From: Ascochyta rabiei
Lineage: Eukaryota; Ascomycota; Dothideomycetes; Pleosporales; Didymellaceae
Direction: 5' to 3'
NCBI RefSeq assembly: GCF_004011695.2
Contig: NC_082407.1
Coordinates: forward strand, 1,302,001-1,366,000
DNA length: 64,000 bases
The position numbers and the translations under genes are program-made. Under the pieces are notes generated by a model that had not been told where the DNA came from, did no database searches, and saw only the letters and a program-made list of their open reading frames with translations. This document shows positions 53,962 through 64,000 of the stretch, in pieces. The stretch's first letter is position 1. The number at the start of each line of letters is the position of its first letter.

Positions 53962-55430
53962 ATGTCAAGATCGTCTTCGCCCAGACCTGGGGGCTGGTCC
54001 AGTCCCGGCTTGAACACTTCGTACGATTCAGGTGGACCGAACGGGTCCTCACACAATGTCACTTGGGCTTCGGCCCAGGCGAGGAGCGCTGAGGTACAAG
54101 GATACCCGGGCTTTACCCCTAGAAACCAAGGCTTCTTCTCGAAACACTTTCGCAGAATATCCACAAGCTTGCCTGTCAGCTACGGCGAGAAGGAAAACCT
54201 AGGCCGTGGGCGGCACCAGGGCAACAAATTCATGCAGATGATGAACCGCATCGGTTGGAATCTCTGGCGCTTGAGGAGGTCACTGGGAGTAGTGTTGCTC
54301 GTCATACTCGGCATCATCACGTTCTACGTGACACGTAAGTGAGAGTAGGCTCTGATTCGCGACCAGCACTGACAACAACAGCTTTGCATCGAATGTACAG
54401 ACGGTCGGCGCTTTTCGGCGGCGGAAACAAATACGTTATCATTCTTGCAGCGAACCAAGGCGGCGGTGTCATGGAATGGAAGGGTCCCCGCGAGTGGGCC
54501 ATTGAGCGTGACAGCGTAAAGAACAAGAAGAAGTACACGAAGAAGTGGGGTTACGACCTCGAGATTGTGGATATGAGCACCAAGAAGCGCTACGCACACG
54601 AGTGGAGAGAAAGCTGGGAAAAGGTGGACACTATTCGCAACGCCATGCGCAAATACCCCCAGGCTGAATGGTAAGTACGGCAACTAGATGTTCCAGAGCA
54701 ATCAAGACTGACAGTCGACAGGTTTTGGTGGCTTGACACCAACACTTTCATCATGGAACCGTCCTACTCCCTGCAAAAGCACATCTTCAGAAACCTGCAA
54801 GATATCACGTACCGCGACATCAACGTTTATAATCCACTCAATATCTCACACCCTTTGACTGAAGACTACCTGGACGCCGAGACTCGATCGCCTGTTGGCG
54901 ATGGGAGAGTAGAGTCCATCAACATGCTGGTACCACAGGACTGTGGTGGCTTCAACTTGGGCTCCTTCATGTTGCGAAGGAGTGTTTGGACAGATCGGCT
55001 ACTGGACATTTGGTGGGATCCGGTTGGTTATGAGCAGAAACACATGGAATGGGAGCACAAAGAGCAGGATGCATTCGAGTACATGTATAAGAACCAGCCC
55101 TGGATCCGGCCACACGTTGCCTTCCTCCAGCAACGCAAGATCAACAGCTTCCCACCTGGGGCATGCGGTGATGCTGGCGACGATGTTAACATTCACTACC
55201 AAGAAAAGGAACGCGATTTCCTGGTCAACATGGCTGGTTGTGAGTGGGGCCGCGATTGCTGGGCTGAGATGTACAACTACCGCCAGCTCAGCAACCGCTT
55301 GAACCGAAATCCCTGGGAAAAGCTCAAGGATGGGATTAGCGATTTCTTCAAGAAGCCGGCAAAGAAGGACGAAAAGAAAAAGGACGAAAAGAAAAAGGAC
55401 GAAAAGAAAAAGGAAGAAAAGAAGAACTAG
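53962..55430 (+). CDS. GT34 alpha-1,6-mannosyltransferase, Mnn10/Mnn11 type
   Basis: Exons 53962-54334, 54382-54670 and 54722-55430, introns 47 and 51 bp; 456 aa. Type II Golgi protein: Ser/Pro/Gly-rich cytosolic tail, one membrane anchor (SLGVVLLVILGIITFYVT, about 107-124), then the GT34 domain: KYVIILAANQGGGVMEWKGP, WAIERDSVKNKKKYTKKWGY, ESWEKVDTIRNAMRKYPQAE, WFWWLDTNTFIMEPS, CGGFNLGSFMLRRS, FLQQRKINSFPPGACGD. The usual metal-binding DxD appears as DTN, as in other Mnn11-like proteins in my recollection. These enzymes extend the alpha-1,6 backbone of cell-wall mannan. The C-terminus is an unusual (KKDEK)-type lysine/acid repeat (55360-55427). Confidence 0.9.
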
Positions 55431-56727
55431 GCACCGAAACGCATTGCGCGTGTCAACGGCCTCGGCAATGTCGACATCACGCACGCATTTGGTAAATCAC
55501 GCCCAGATCATTCGGTTCACTGGCTACTTGGCGTTTGCCTATGACAATCTTTATGTGCCATAACCCAGCCACAGAGGAAAATGGCTGGGTCTTTTCTCTT
55601 TTCGCTTTCTTCGGCAGCTCATTTGCTTGCAGTTTTACATCTTAACTCTGACGAACGCCTACGAAATTGTCCTGGCATTAGAGCTGCGTATCTTTTCATT
55701 TGGTCTTCTTCAGGATGCGGTTTGTTCGATACTCGATTTCACTTCTCAACGCTGCCAGCTGATAGCATTCGTTGATGATTCACAATCATATTCGCATGAG
55801 GTGGGCGTTGAATGGTTCTCTTTTACTGTGCATGCAGGACAGCTTTAGGGCTGCGCTACGATGAAACAAGCACGTGTACAGCAAACACAAGTCAGACCTA
55901 CATGCAACTCCAATATTCTCATACATATTGCGATGACCTTCTAGGTGCCCGTACGTAGTCATCTAACGCCGAGCAGGCGCGAGGACAGCATCAACACTCG
56001 TTCTCCACATTTGCAGTTGCTAAAAGGCAGAAAGGTCGCGCAACAGTATATCGAAATCATAGTATGCAAGGCAGAAGACCCGGGCTTGTGCAGCTGCGTC
56101 TTGTTCCAAGGCCAGGTGCGCATCAGAAGCAGTTAGGCATCAACCGGAAGGTGTACGGAAGTGTAACGTGATTCGTTCATGCGAACATCCACCGCCATTT
56201 GTCTACGTGACCCTACCAAAGGCTGGCCAGCACACGGGGCCAGGAACGCATGTAATAATCACTGCCTTTAACTTCCATTCCCACCCCTTTATCTCGTTGT
56301 CCTTCTTCCTCCCTCAACCCTTGATCCGTCAAACCCCAGCGCCCCGCTAAAAGGTACCCCGCCCAGACGTCACTGCGTGCCGGATCGTCGAGCCAACCTC
56401 TGACATAGCGTCAGACCGCGGTTTTGATCTGCTATTTCCAAGTGCATCTGCAGCTACGCGCATTCTGAGGCGACGGCGTTGGGTCTTATGTTGTTTGGGG
56501 TTGTAGCACTCTACTGTCCCCACACCACACGCCCTTCCTCTCCTCCGTCTTCCCATCGGCGGACAACGCGCCTGGAGACAAAGACCCGAAATCGGTACTG
56601 GCCTTGGTTGATCCACCTGCGCGCATATCTCTCCACGTGAGGCGTGAAACGGTGAGGCCGTCTAGGGTACCGATCTCGCAAGAGCAGTCATTTGTAGTTG
56701 GAAATCAGACCATCCGCGTCGAGTATA
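55431..56727. other. Intergenic region with a hairpin
   Basis: About 1.3 kb. A perfect 9-bp inverted repeat (55563-55571 with 55582-55590, 10-nt loop) is followed by a T-rich stretch, 130 bp past the mannosyltransferase stop. No gene supported in the rest. Confidence 0.6.
55563..55590. repeat. Perfect 9-bp inverted repeat (hairpin) with downstream T-rich tract
   Basis: ACCCAGCCA and TGGCTGGGT flank a 10-nt loop; TCTTTTCTCTTTTCGC follows. Resembles an intrinsic-terminator hairpin, though such terminators do not act on RNA polymerase II; may be structured 3' UTR. Confidence 0.7.
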
Positions 56728-58112
56728 ATGCACGACCACCACCCGTCACGATCGGCTCGGCAGACTGCACATTCCGAAGACGCATACCCACGCAACTCAG
56801 CCATGGCCCCCTCTCACTCGAGATTGTCACCATCCAGGCAGCACTCAGAAGGTGTGTTATTTGTTTGTAGATCCCTGCTTGCTTGGCTCGCCTCTTAGTC
56901 CACACCCCAGATACTTTTAGGCTCAAGTTATGTGTGAGATCCAAGCTAACATTGATGTTCTTAGAGTCTTGGATCGACATCAGCTCGAGACCGTCATCGT
57001 CCTCACCATCTTCCGCTATCGACGAAATCATCACGACGGGTCTCACAGTCCAACATGACTCAAATTTGCACAGAAGAAGTCGACGTCCACGAAGCGGTCA
57101 CTTCCAGACAGGCGCTGGCCATCGTGTGACGAGTGTAGGAGGAGGAAATAGCAGTCAAGAAGAGTACGACGAGAGCGAAAGCGAGTCGGACAGGGTCATG
57201 ACTTCCTCCAACGAGCATGTCGGACCTTCTCCGTTGCGGCAGGAAGTGCACCGTACCTCTCGGGGGCTCCACTCGGTTGCTTCCTCTGACACCTTGTCTG
57301 AGAGGGAAGAAGAGTACGACGACGATGACGAGAACGCAACTGCAGTCAACTACCCAAGATCAACCGCTCGCCAGTTCCAGCCACGACCCAACGCATTTTC
57401 ACACCCGAGTGCAGAGCATGTGGTACGTTCACAGTCAGGTACTGTGTACACGCCGCGTAGGCCTGCAGCAAGACCTGGATCTCAACGGCAGCACTCATAC
57501 CCACAACATACACCCTACAACGTCATATCACCTAGCCACCAAGCTGATCATGATGAGGCACTACGAGCCAGTCTTTCCACACTTCTCTCCGCAGCGGCTG
57601 CTGTCAGAGGCCTGCCCAAGCCCGGTCAACCTCGTACTGCGCCGGCCGCAACTTCTAGTCGCATACAGCCATCATCTCTTCGTATGGTCCCGGAGTCAGT
57701 AGCATTGGGCAAAATAACAGAGGAAACAAGTAACGGCTCATCTTCCCGCGCCACAAGCAGCACTCCCTCCGAAAAAGTCAAACGCAAAGCAAGTCCAGCT
57801 GTCGCAGGTACAAGAAGCAGTAGCAGAGATCGCCACTCGGCCAAAAAAGCACGCAAGCAGAGCGCTTTGATCGAGGAGATTAGTCCAACACTGTTCACAT
57901 GGGTTGTCAGCGCCGGCGTTGTCGTACTGGTGAGCGCCCTCAGCTTTTCTGCCGGCTACGTGATCGGCAATGAAGCTGGCTACGCTGAAGCCATGGGTCA
58001 AATGGGTGCTGTCGGTACCGAAGCCGGCGGCTGTGGGGAAGAGGCTATGAGAGGTACCGGGTTGGGTCTCCGCCGGCTTCGATGGACTGGAGGCGCCGTT
58101 GTCCGCGTCTGA
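56728..58112 (+). CDS. Unknown protein with C-terminal membrane segment
   Basis: Exons 56728-56851 and 56965-58112, intron 113 bp; 423 aa. The splice joins HSE to ESWIDISSRPSSS in frame. The body is Ser-rich and disordered, with an acidic block (SEREEEYDDDDE). Near the end is a basic stretch (KARKQSA) followed by one membrane segment (LFTWVVSAGVVVLVSALSFSAGYVI) and a Gly/Ala/Glu-rich tail of about 50 residues. The layout suggests a tail-anchored or single-pass protein with a large cytosolic part. No domain recognised; function unknown. Confidence 0.7.
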
Positions 58113-58875
58113 ATATCGTTCCCAACCTGTCACTCCTGAAGAGATACGATCAACTACGAACACGAAGCGAGTGCTTGATATACATCATTCTCGGAGCGAG
58201 CACACATGGGTGGCATTTGTCTTTACTTGCTTTTAACATTTATTCGATGGCGTCTGTTTTCTGGTCATTTAAGGCGCGCAATGTTTTATGGATTCACTGG
58301 TATCGGCTCTGGAGTGGTGTTTGGGTTGATGACCGGCATGCGGTCAGAGCAACGCGGTTGCTCTGGCTGGACAGATGGTATTCGGAGCGCGGCTAGCAAT
58401 ACCTACCTAAACTTCAAATACAAAAGATTCATCATATCATGTATTCATCTTTTCGTTCGTGTCTACTGGGTCAATCGGTCAATCATGACGGGGGGCCCCT
58501 TGATCACTACCCTTTCTAGCCCTCATGTAAGGGCCACAAGCGGGGTGCCATTCAGAAATACCATAGCGTGCTCTTAAGCCTTGCAACCAGTTCCAGTCAT
58601 TCCCTGGCCGCCTTCTGTAGATAGTAGTCTTTATCCATGAAATCATCTTGCACTATATCTTTCAATTTCCGTATAGCCTTATTTACGTAAAAAACAGTCA
58701 TTAAAACAGCACTCGTGGTTGAACAATTAGGTTTCGAAAAAGGAGAGATGAGCAATAGAACTTAGGTGCAAGATATCAGGCGTGGTTCTTTGCTTACGTC
58801 ACCTACTTGTTCGAAGGCAGCAGCGCCAAGTTCTTGCTGAGCTAGCCACCTTACCTTTTCACCTCCGTGAACTCA
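58113..58875. other. Intergenic, no supported gene
   Basis: About 760 bp between two plus-strand genes; short frames only. Confidence 0.6.
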
Positions 58876-59988
58876 ATGACTGTTTCACATCTCAACTCGT
58901 TCCTTGGTCGACTACCGTACGATGTTCGCCTCGAGTTGTATTCGTATATCACCCTGCCACCGTTTGAAGGGTGGTCAGACTATTCCGGGCTTTGGCTTTC
59001 CTGTCGACAGCTCTACGAAGAGGTAGATCGCGAAGGAACGAGACAACTGCGGATATATCTGCAGAGCATCAGTGGATATGATTCCATAAAGTCCGATCAC
59101 GATGGTACACCTGAGGGCTGTTCTGATGGAGCTGAACAACATCTCAGCCTGGAGTTCGAGGCCCCATCATCCATATTTGGGTTTCCACCTATAGGTGTCA
59201 AGATTCCGTTCTTGCTCCCTCCAGTCGAGCACGACTGGCAGCTCCAAGGACCCCCACCAAGGATATGTGGAAATGGCGTTCGCGCGATAATGCGATTGGG
59301 GCCTCAAAACCCAAAGTATCACAAGATGATGACCAGATGGGAACAAGGTCGACAAGAAGCGCTATACAAACGTCGTGTGAGCAAGTTACTTGAGCCTATT
59401 GGGTGGTTGCACAGGCTTCATGTGAATATCAAAGTTTGCCTCCTCGCCGATGAAAGCACAGCGACAAGAATCACCAAGGAGGCCACATTTGACAAGCAAC
59501 TAGTCTTTCGACCCGAGCTTGCATCTACCGCACTTGGGCAAATGCTTGACATCTACGTGCACCAATTGAGCGATCAGAGCTCCGAGCGAATGCGGTGCTG
59601 GTCAGAAGACTGGGCCTTCTACACGCACACAATCGACATGGCGTGGGACTTCACCTCTCACGACCCAGAAGTACGTGAGCAGCATCAATGGCGCCCTCAT
59701 TACGGAGGCGATGAATGCAGAGAGAACAAATTATCGTATACTGGAGACCGGCGAGAAGGAACTGTGCATATGACGTTTGATGTGGGGACCTATGTGCAGA
59801 TGAGAGTCAGTGAAGTTCAAGGTCAGATCGAAGCGATGATAGCTGAAGGGCGAGCGGAGCGCGACAAGGCAATGCTCGACAGATTCAAGGAAACACTTGC
59901 TCAAAATAAGAAGAAGCTGCGGAAGCTAGGGATCTCTGGACGAGAACCAGAATCTGGCGACAGTAGGTCAGGATCGACACGGGTGTGA
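58876..59988 (+). CDS. F-box/2EXR-like hypothetical protein, 370 aa
   Basis: Single exon from ATG 58876. The N-terminus SFLGRLPYDVRLELYSYITL followed by LWLSCRQLYEEVDREGTRQL has the L-P-x-x-V/L-R-x-x-I pattern and the C-R-Q-L-Y-x-E segment of the very numerous F-box-like proteins of Dothideomycetes. No other domain is visible. The C-terminal 60 residues are charged and helical (MIAEGRAERDKAMLDRFKET), probably coiled coil. F-box proteins bring substrates to SCF ubiquitin ligases, but for this family that role is unproven. Confidence 0.72.
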   Translation: MTVSHLNSFLGRLPYDVRLELYSYITLPPFEGWSDYSGLWLSCRQLYEEVDREGTRQLRIYLQSISGYDSIKSDHDGTPEGCSDGAEQHLSLEFEAPSSIFGFPPIGVKIPFLLPPVEHDWQLQGPPPRICGNGVRAIMRLGPQNPKYHKMMTRWEQGRQEALYKRRVSKLLEPIGWLHRLHVNIKVCLLADESTATRITKEATFDKQLVFRPELASTALGQMLDIYVHQLSDQSSERMRCWSEDWAFYTHTIDMAWDFTSHDPEVREQHQWRPHYGGDECRENKLSYTGDRREGTVHMTFDVGTYVQMRVSEVQGQIEAMIAEGRAERDKAMLDRFKETLAQNKKKLRKLGISGREPESGDSRSGSTRV

Positions 59989-60471
59989 CTGCTTCTTTGG
60001 TACCTGTTGTGATTGTTGAGATATGGTGTTGAAGAATAGCACTGTGTATGAGGTAACTACACGCTGAGTCACGCGTGCACGCACTCCGCGATTACATACC
60101 TCAACGAGGGTCAACTATGATATCATGACCACTGTGTTTGTAACCAGACATCGCAAGATATTTGAAAAAGTTTCTGGTATTGCCAATTGCGTGGTAGGCC
60201 TGGTGATATTTCTGTGATATTTAAGAAATTACATGGGTCGAGCTTGAAGGAGCCGGTATCTGGTCTCGCACCGAACAAGTCCAGTTTAGTATGTGCCAAA
60301 TACCAGCTCCTTCGTACTGTGGCTTGTACGCACGGAATTCGCGTAGCGAGTAGCCACCTTCCTTGATACGGGCATGTCCATCACAGCTTTGGGGGCTGGA
60401 GGGCCGCACTATTTGATCCCGCGCGAGGTAGCAACCTCTTCCTTGAGTTTACGTCACTCGTCTTCTAATCT
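59989..60471. other. Intergenic with imperfect inverted repeat
   Basis: About 480 bp. Arms 60246-60263 and 60296-60313 are 18-bp inverted repeats matching at 16 positions, with both mismatches C/T transitions. No coding region supported. Confidence 0.55.
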
Positions 60472-60985
60472 GTGGTGACCTTGCCTTTTGCAACCTTATC
60501 GCGCCTTGAAAGTGGCTCATTTGGCCAAGTTACCAAGATTGAAAGCACGATTACGTTCCGGCAGTACGCTTGGAAGACAATCCGTCGGCGAGCCGCATTT
60601 GGGGAACAGTCTAAGCGGACTTTAAAGCACATGATTAAAGAGATGCGTATCATGCAGAGCATACAACATGAGCTTATCGTTTGTTACGTTGGCAGCTACA
60701 CGGCCAAAAACAGCTTTGGCATACTCATGAGCCCTATCGCAGAACAAGATCTTGCTGCGTACCTCCAGCATGCTAGACCGACGATGCATCCGACCATAAG
60801 AACTTTCTTTGGGTGCTTAGCAACTGCTCTGTCATTTCTTAACGAAAACGCTATCACACACCGAGACATAAAACCGTAGAACATCTTGATTCATTAATCC
60901 AAAATCCTCCTCACTGACTTCGGCCTTTCCTGCAATTACGTCGACACAACAAGCGGGCCTATACAGGTTTCGCCTCGATATCGTG
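60472..60985 (+). pseudogene. Protein kinase domain remnant
   Basis: The open frame 60472-60879 encodes the N-lobe and catalytic start of a fungal Ser/Thr kinase: SGSFGQVTKI (glycine loop), YAWKTIRR (Lys of VAIK type), EMRIMQSIQHELIVCYVGSY, GILMSPIAEQDLAAYL, and THRDIKP (HRD). It stops at TAG (60877) exactly where the catalytic-loop Asn should follow. After that stop the same frame goes on with NILIH, a second stop TAA (60895), then ILLTDFGLS (DFG) and SPRYRA, then loses similarity before the APE motif. Two in-frame stops plus a missing C-lobe make it a pseudogene. The same kind of kinase is common in HET-rich or accessory regions of Dothideomycetes. Confidence 0.85.
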
Positions 60986-61237
60986 CGTGCTCGCACAGTC
61001 TTGGTAGCGAACTGTCGTCTTTCCATTCGCAGTCACGAGCATGGCTTAGATGCTTGTGTCATCAAAGATACAGGACAGGCAACTGTAACAACGGACATGA
61101 TGGCTACTACCCTCCAAGCAATCATCGGTGCAGTCTTCACATACACTGGCGTGGGTGGCCTTGATGCAGCCAGTACGGTCATGGATAGACTTGGCTTCTT
61201 CGACGAGCTCTTTTGGAGGTCACGTCTACGACGTTAG
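60983..61237 (+). pseudogene. Partial RNase III-like domain
   Basis: Directly after the kinase remnant, in another frame, the sequence reads SHEHGLDACVIKDTG, then VTTDMMATTLQAIIGAVFTY and GGLDAASTVMDRLGFFDELF. This looks like the C-terminal half of a fungal RNase III domain (the ATTxEAIIGAVxxDxG pattern with Asp/Glu of the second catalytic box; the usual Glu is Gln here, in TLQAII). The N-terminal half with the ERLEFLGD-type signature is absent. It has no ATG near its beginning and is probably a fragment. The resemblance is by eye only. Confidence 0.5.
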
Positions 61238-61697
61238 TGTCCTTTGTTTCAGGGATGTAGATATCAGAAAGGAATGCGACGCTTCGAGACTTGAAATTGA
61301 AGGCGGCAACGGTGCGAAGAGAGCTTGTAAGACTGAATGGTGTCTCGGCGACGAAAACCGGTCATTCCATGCATCGGCTGAGCGGAAATGTGCAGTTGTA
61401 CCATAATCTGTTATACTGTTTCAAATTGTAAGTTTTTTCAATAGCGATTCCACAACGTCTTTTGTGATTTATTGATTTGGTACAAGCACTATCAGCCTTT
61501 CTCAGTTACCAGTTGGTTGGTTCTTTCTCAATTTGGACGTCGCCACAATCGCGATTTGAACTCTGTTCTGCCTGAACGGAAATGTAGGACAGTTGGCCCC
61601 TGATTTGAATATGCGACTCAACACTAACTACCAAATTCGAAATTGTCATTTTTTCTATCTGTATGGCTGGCACTTGCCTCCACGCTCTTTGTTATTC
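61238..61697. other. Intergenic, no supported gene
   Basis: About 460 bp between the RNase III-like fragment and the FAD oxidase stop; AT-rich at 61400-61520. Confidence 0.55.
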
Positions 61698-63321
61698 TCA
61701 GAGCACGATAGGATTGTAAAGACTAAATCGGTTCTTCGGATCCCAGACACGTTTCAATTTCCGCAGCCTCGCCAATCTCCAGTGCTCGTACCCGTACAAC
61801 TCCGGCTGTGGCTCCTCGCCATTCGCATAGTTGACATAGCAGTGACGTTTGTGCTCCGAACTCGAATCAATGCCACTGTACAGTGCATTCTTGATCGCAA
61901 CTGTGTACGCATATGCATCACTTGCGTCTTTTTCTACATCACCGTCCCACCATAGCACTGGGCTTGCAAGAATGGGATACTCACGTTCTTGAGGTGCTAA
62001 TGCAGTCATATCAGGATCGACTGCCCGAACACCCACCATGCCGTAGTTCTCGAGCAGGGTGATTGAAGAACTAAAACGAGGATCTTCCGTCAGGTTCCTG
62101 AAGATATTGAACGCGTTACGAACGCCTTCAAGGTCCCAGCTAGGCAGCGATGTACCCACTCCAAGCATGTTCCTATTTCGAACGCAAGGCGTGCTGCTTA
62201 GGTCGTTGGATGTGATCTTGTAAATGTCAATGTAGTTGACGTTGTTGACTGTAGTCGATGTCGGGCCAAGAGCCTTGAATGGCGCCGCGTACGGCTCAGC
62301 CTTAATCGCAGAGCCTTCATACATGACGTTGTAAAGAATGACAGGCTATATGTAGTCAGTATGAAGTTAAAGCATGTGCCATGTTTACATTTACGTTGAC
62401 AGGATCCACATCTGGTAACTTGACGAAGACACCGGTCAAGGCTAGCTTTGTTGACCTCTGTGTCCCTGGAGTTTCAAAGCCATTGATCAGATCAAACAAT
62501 GCTTCAAGCTTATCAGTAGTATACACAAACATGTGTACAGTCCAGTTCGACGGAATATCGTACGTCTTTAGTACCAAACTTGTCACAATCCCAAAGTTAT
62601 GTCCAGCACCTCGCAATGCCCAAAACAAGTCGGCATTCTTCTCGTTCGAAACTTCGACAAGTTCGCCAGAGGCGATAACCACACGTGCAGAGACAAGGTT
62701 GTCGAGCGCGTAACCGTGTTGGTTCTGCAACAGGGAGTGCCCGCCACCCAGAAGAGGGCCTGCGACGGACACGCATTCACAGAGTCCAGTAACTGTTGCC
62801 TGCATGGTTAGATCATCGTCTCACATGTTTGAGAGGTTTGCGCGTGAGTCTGACTTACCAGCGTATTTACCCTCCTCAAACAATGCCCTTGTTATCTCGT
62901 ACTGCAGCGTCCCACCACCAACACTCGCCGTCTTACCGTCGTTGGAAAGCACTGTTGTATTGAGCTGTCGCAGGTTGATCTGAATACCGTCTTCCAAACT
63001 GTTTAGTGTGCGTGTCCAGCCATGTGCACCTGAGATGGCAAGGAATGGTATAACATGGCGATTGGCGACTTTGACAACGACTTTGACGTCTCCTTCGGTT
63101 GCCACTTCAATTATGGCGCTGTAGGATGGCGATATACGGGGTGAAGATGCGCGTATCTGGAGTTTAGTAAATTGGGTGGTGTTTGGAAGGCTGATAACTG
63201 CGCTGGTGGAGAGGAGAGGGCGGAGTTCAGTGATTGCCTGTTCGATGGCTGATAGTCTAGTTGCCAGACACGATCGAGAAACGCTTGCTAGAGGCCACAG
63301 TAGAAGCTGAGAGTGCAACAT
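61698..63321 (-). CDS. Secreted FAD-linked oxidoreductase (BBE-like)
   Basis: Minus strand, exons 63321-62859, 62792-62395 and 62345-61698; introns 66 and 49 bp; 502 aa. Start chosen at MLHSQLLLWPLASVS, a signal peptide; in-frame ATG 63351 is an alternative. The FAD_binding_4 domain shows AIIEVATEGDVKVVVKVA and ISGAHGWTRTL (His100, the likely covalent FAD attachment), GGGTLQYEI, and across the splice AVTGLCECVSVAGPLLGGGH followed by HGYALDNLVSARVVIASGEL and LFWALRGAGHNFGIVTSLVL. The C-terminus LRKLKRVWDPKNRFSLYNPI is the berberine-bridge (BBE) segment. Such enzymes oxidise alkaloids, sugars or secondary metabolites with O2. The first acceptor is at 62793, since the next ones up break the frame; the second donor may be 6 nt later. 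Confidence 0.88.
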
Positions 63322-64000
63322 CTTGCACAACTGCAGTAAGTAGAGTTGCATATATACTTCCAAAGTTTAACGGCTCAAACTCTCCTTGCTGTGTGACACA
63401 AAGGTCTGGCAGAGTCACTAGGTCAAGGATGACAGTAAGGTGTGGAGGGGCTGATGGACTCCATTACTTCCAGTCGACGATGGACAATTCTCGTGTACTT
63501 GGTTTTGTTATGCATAACCCAATAAACCTCTTGCGCTGATTCGCTAGAGCCAGGATGTTGTGAGAGTGCAGGTAAGCACCCCGCATCTTACTCATGCAAC
63601 ATTATCGTGGTCTCCCGTCCCCTGTCAGAGGACAGCCATGGGACTTTCTCTTGCAATCGAACCTGTTTGACTTACAATACTTGGTGTTGCTTGCCATGAG
63701 TACGTACTTGAGAAACGAATCACTGTCACGATTCATCCATGACGTCATAGCACACGGCCGCACTTTCCGTGTTGGTGTTTTCAAGAACTGGAAATTGCAT
63801 CCGGAAAAGGAAAGGACTTTAGGCGTGGCTTAGACAGGAGTTCATGAGCTGGAGAGAGACGAAGAAGAGCTTGGTGCAGATATCTGGCCTACGATTCCGG
63901 AGATGGTTGGTAAGACGAACATGAGCGTGGAGGAGTCATTCTGCAGTGAGCTTGAGAGGACGCATTGTGGGTGAAGCCAGCAGCTAGAATGGTGGGCTAT
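63322..64000. other. Window end, no supported complete gene
   Basis: About 680 bp upstream of the FAD oxidase. A plus-strand frame at 63594-63833 and a following short frame (near 63840-63975, LERDEEELGADIWPTIPEM) have some protein-like composition but no recognised domain; they could belong to a gene running off the window. Confidence 0.35.

Noticed and set aside
55563..55600. Bacterial-type intrinsic terminator (hairpin plus T-rich tract)
   Set aside because: The hairpin is real, but the genome is fungal and such terminators do not serve RNA polymerase II; recorded only as a repeat.
1..64000. tRNA genes, CRISPR arrays, phage or intact transposons
   Set aside because: No T-loop consensus in tRNA context, no spaced direct repeats with unique spacers, and no transposase, integrase or reverse transcriptase motif was seen in any frame.

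Overview
The window is nuclear DNA of a filamentous ascomycete (Pezizomycotina). Genes are dense, with 0-3 short introns of about 46-84 bp that carry GT..AG ends and CTAAC/CTGAC branch points. The accessory families are typically mould-like: a HET-domain gene, a Zn2Cys6 regulator, a WLM/Wss1 protease, a GPI-anchored Ser/Ala-rich protein and a LaeA-like methyltransferase. Several uncharacterised proteins look most like those of Dothideomycetes (Pleosporales-type); that placement is inference from protein style, not from a search.

Layout. 1-5.2 kb is an accessory stretch: a conserved fungal protein of unknown function, a NUDIX hydrolase broken by one extra base in a C7 run, a doubtful small ORF, and a HET-domain gene with a one-base frameshift. 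5.5-9.1 kb holds the divergent pair OGG1 (8-oxoguanine DNA glycosylase) and the large U2AF subunit. 9.3-13.8 kb, all on the minus strand, holds a secreted SurE-type phosphatase, a Zn2Cys6 regulator and a zinc alcohol dehydrogenase. 15.3-26.4 kb holds a Sel1-repeat protein, a DUF1776 SDR-like membrane protein, a Wss1-type protease and a DUF7918-type protein with a Gly-Trp-rich tail. 27-38.4 kb is the housekeeping core: NSA2/bL21m (divergent), CSN4/TFG2 (divergent), a CoA-dependent acyltransferase, and ATP4/NOC4 (divergent). 38.5-42.9 kb holds two divergent methyltransferases and a small GPI-type protein. 44.8-58.1 kb holds an MFS phosphate-type transporter with a 1.9 kb upstream region, a large single-pass membrane protein, a GT34 mannosyltransferase (Mnn10/Mnn11 type) and a tail-anchored unknown. 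58.9-63.3 kb is again accessory: an F-box-like protein, a decayed kinase domain running into an RNase III-like fragment, and a secreted BBE-type FAD oxidase.

The most unusual pattern is architectural. NSA2 and ATP4 each begin with a tiny coding exon (38 and 31 nt) followed by an intron of 258 or 253 bp filled with tandem repeats sharing the core GGTGAG/CTCACC. Each is divergently paired, with start codons about 192 bp apart, to another growth gene, and each pair joins a nucleolar ribosome-assembly gene to a mitochondrial one (NSA2 with bL21m; NOC4 with ATP4). Minisatellites also sit in several non-coding gaps, at 18.9, 29.3 and 41.3 kb. No tRNA, rRNA, CRISPR or intact transposon was recognised.
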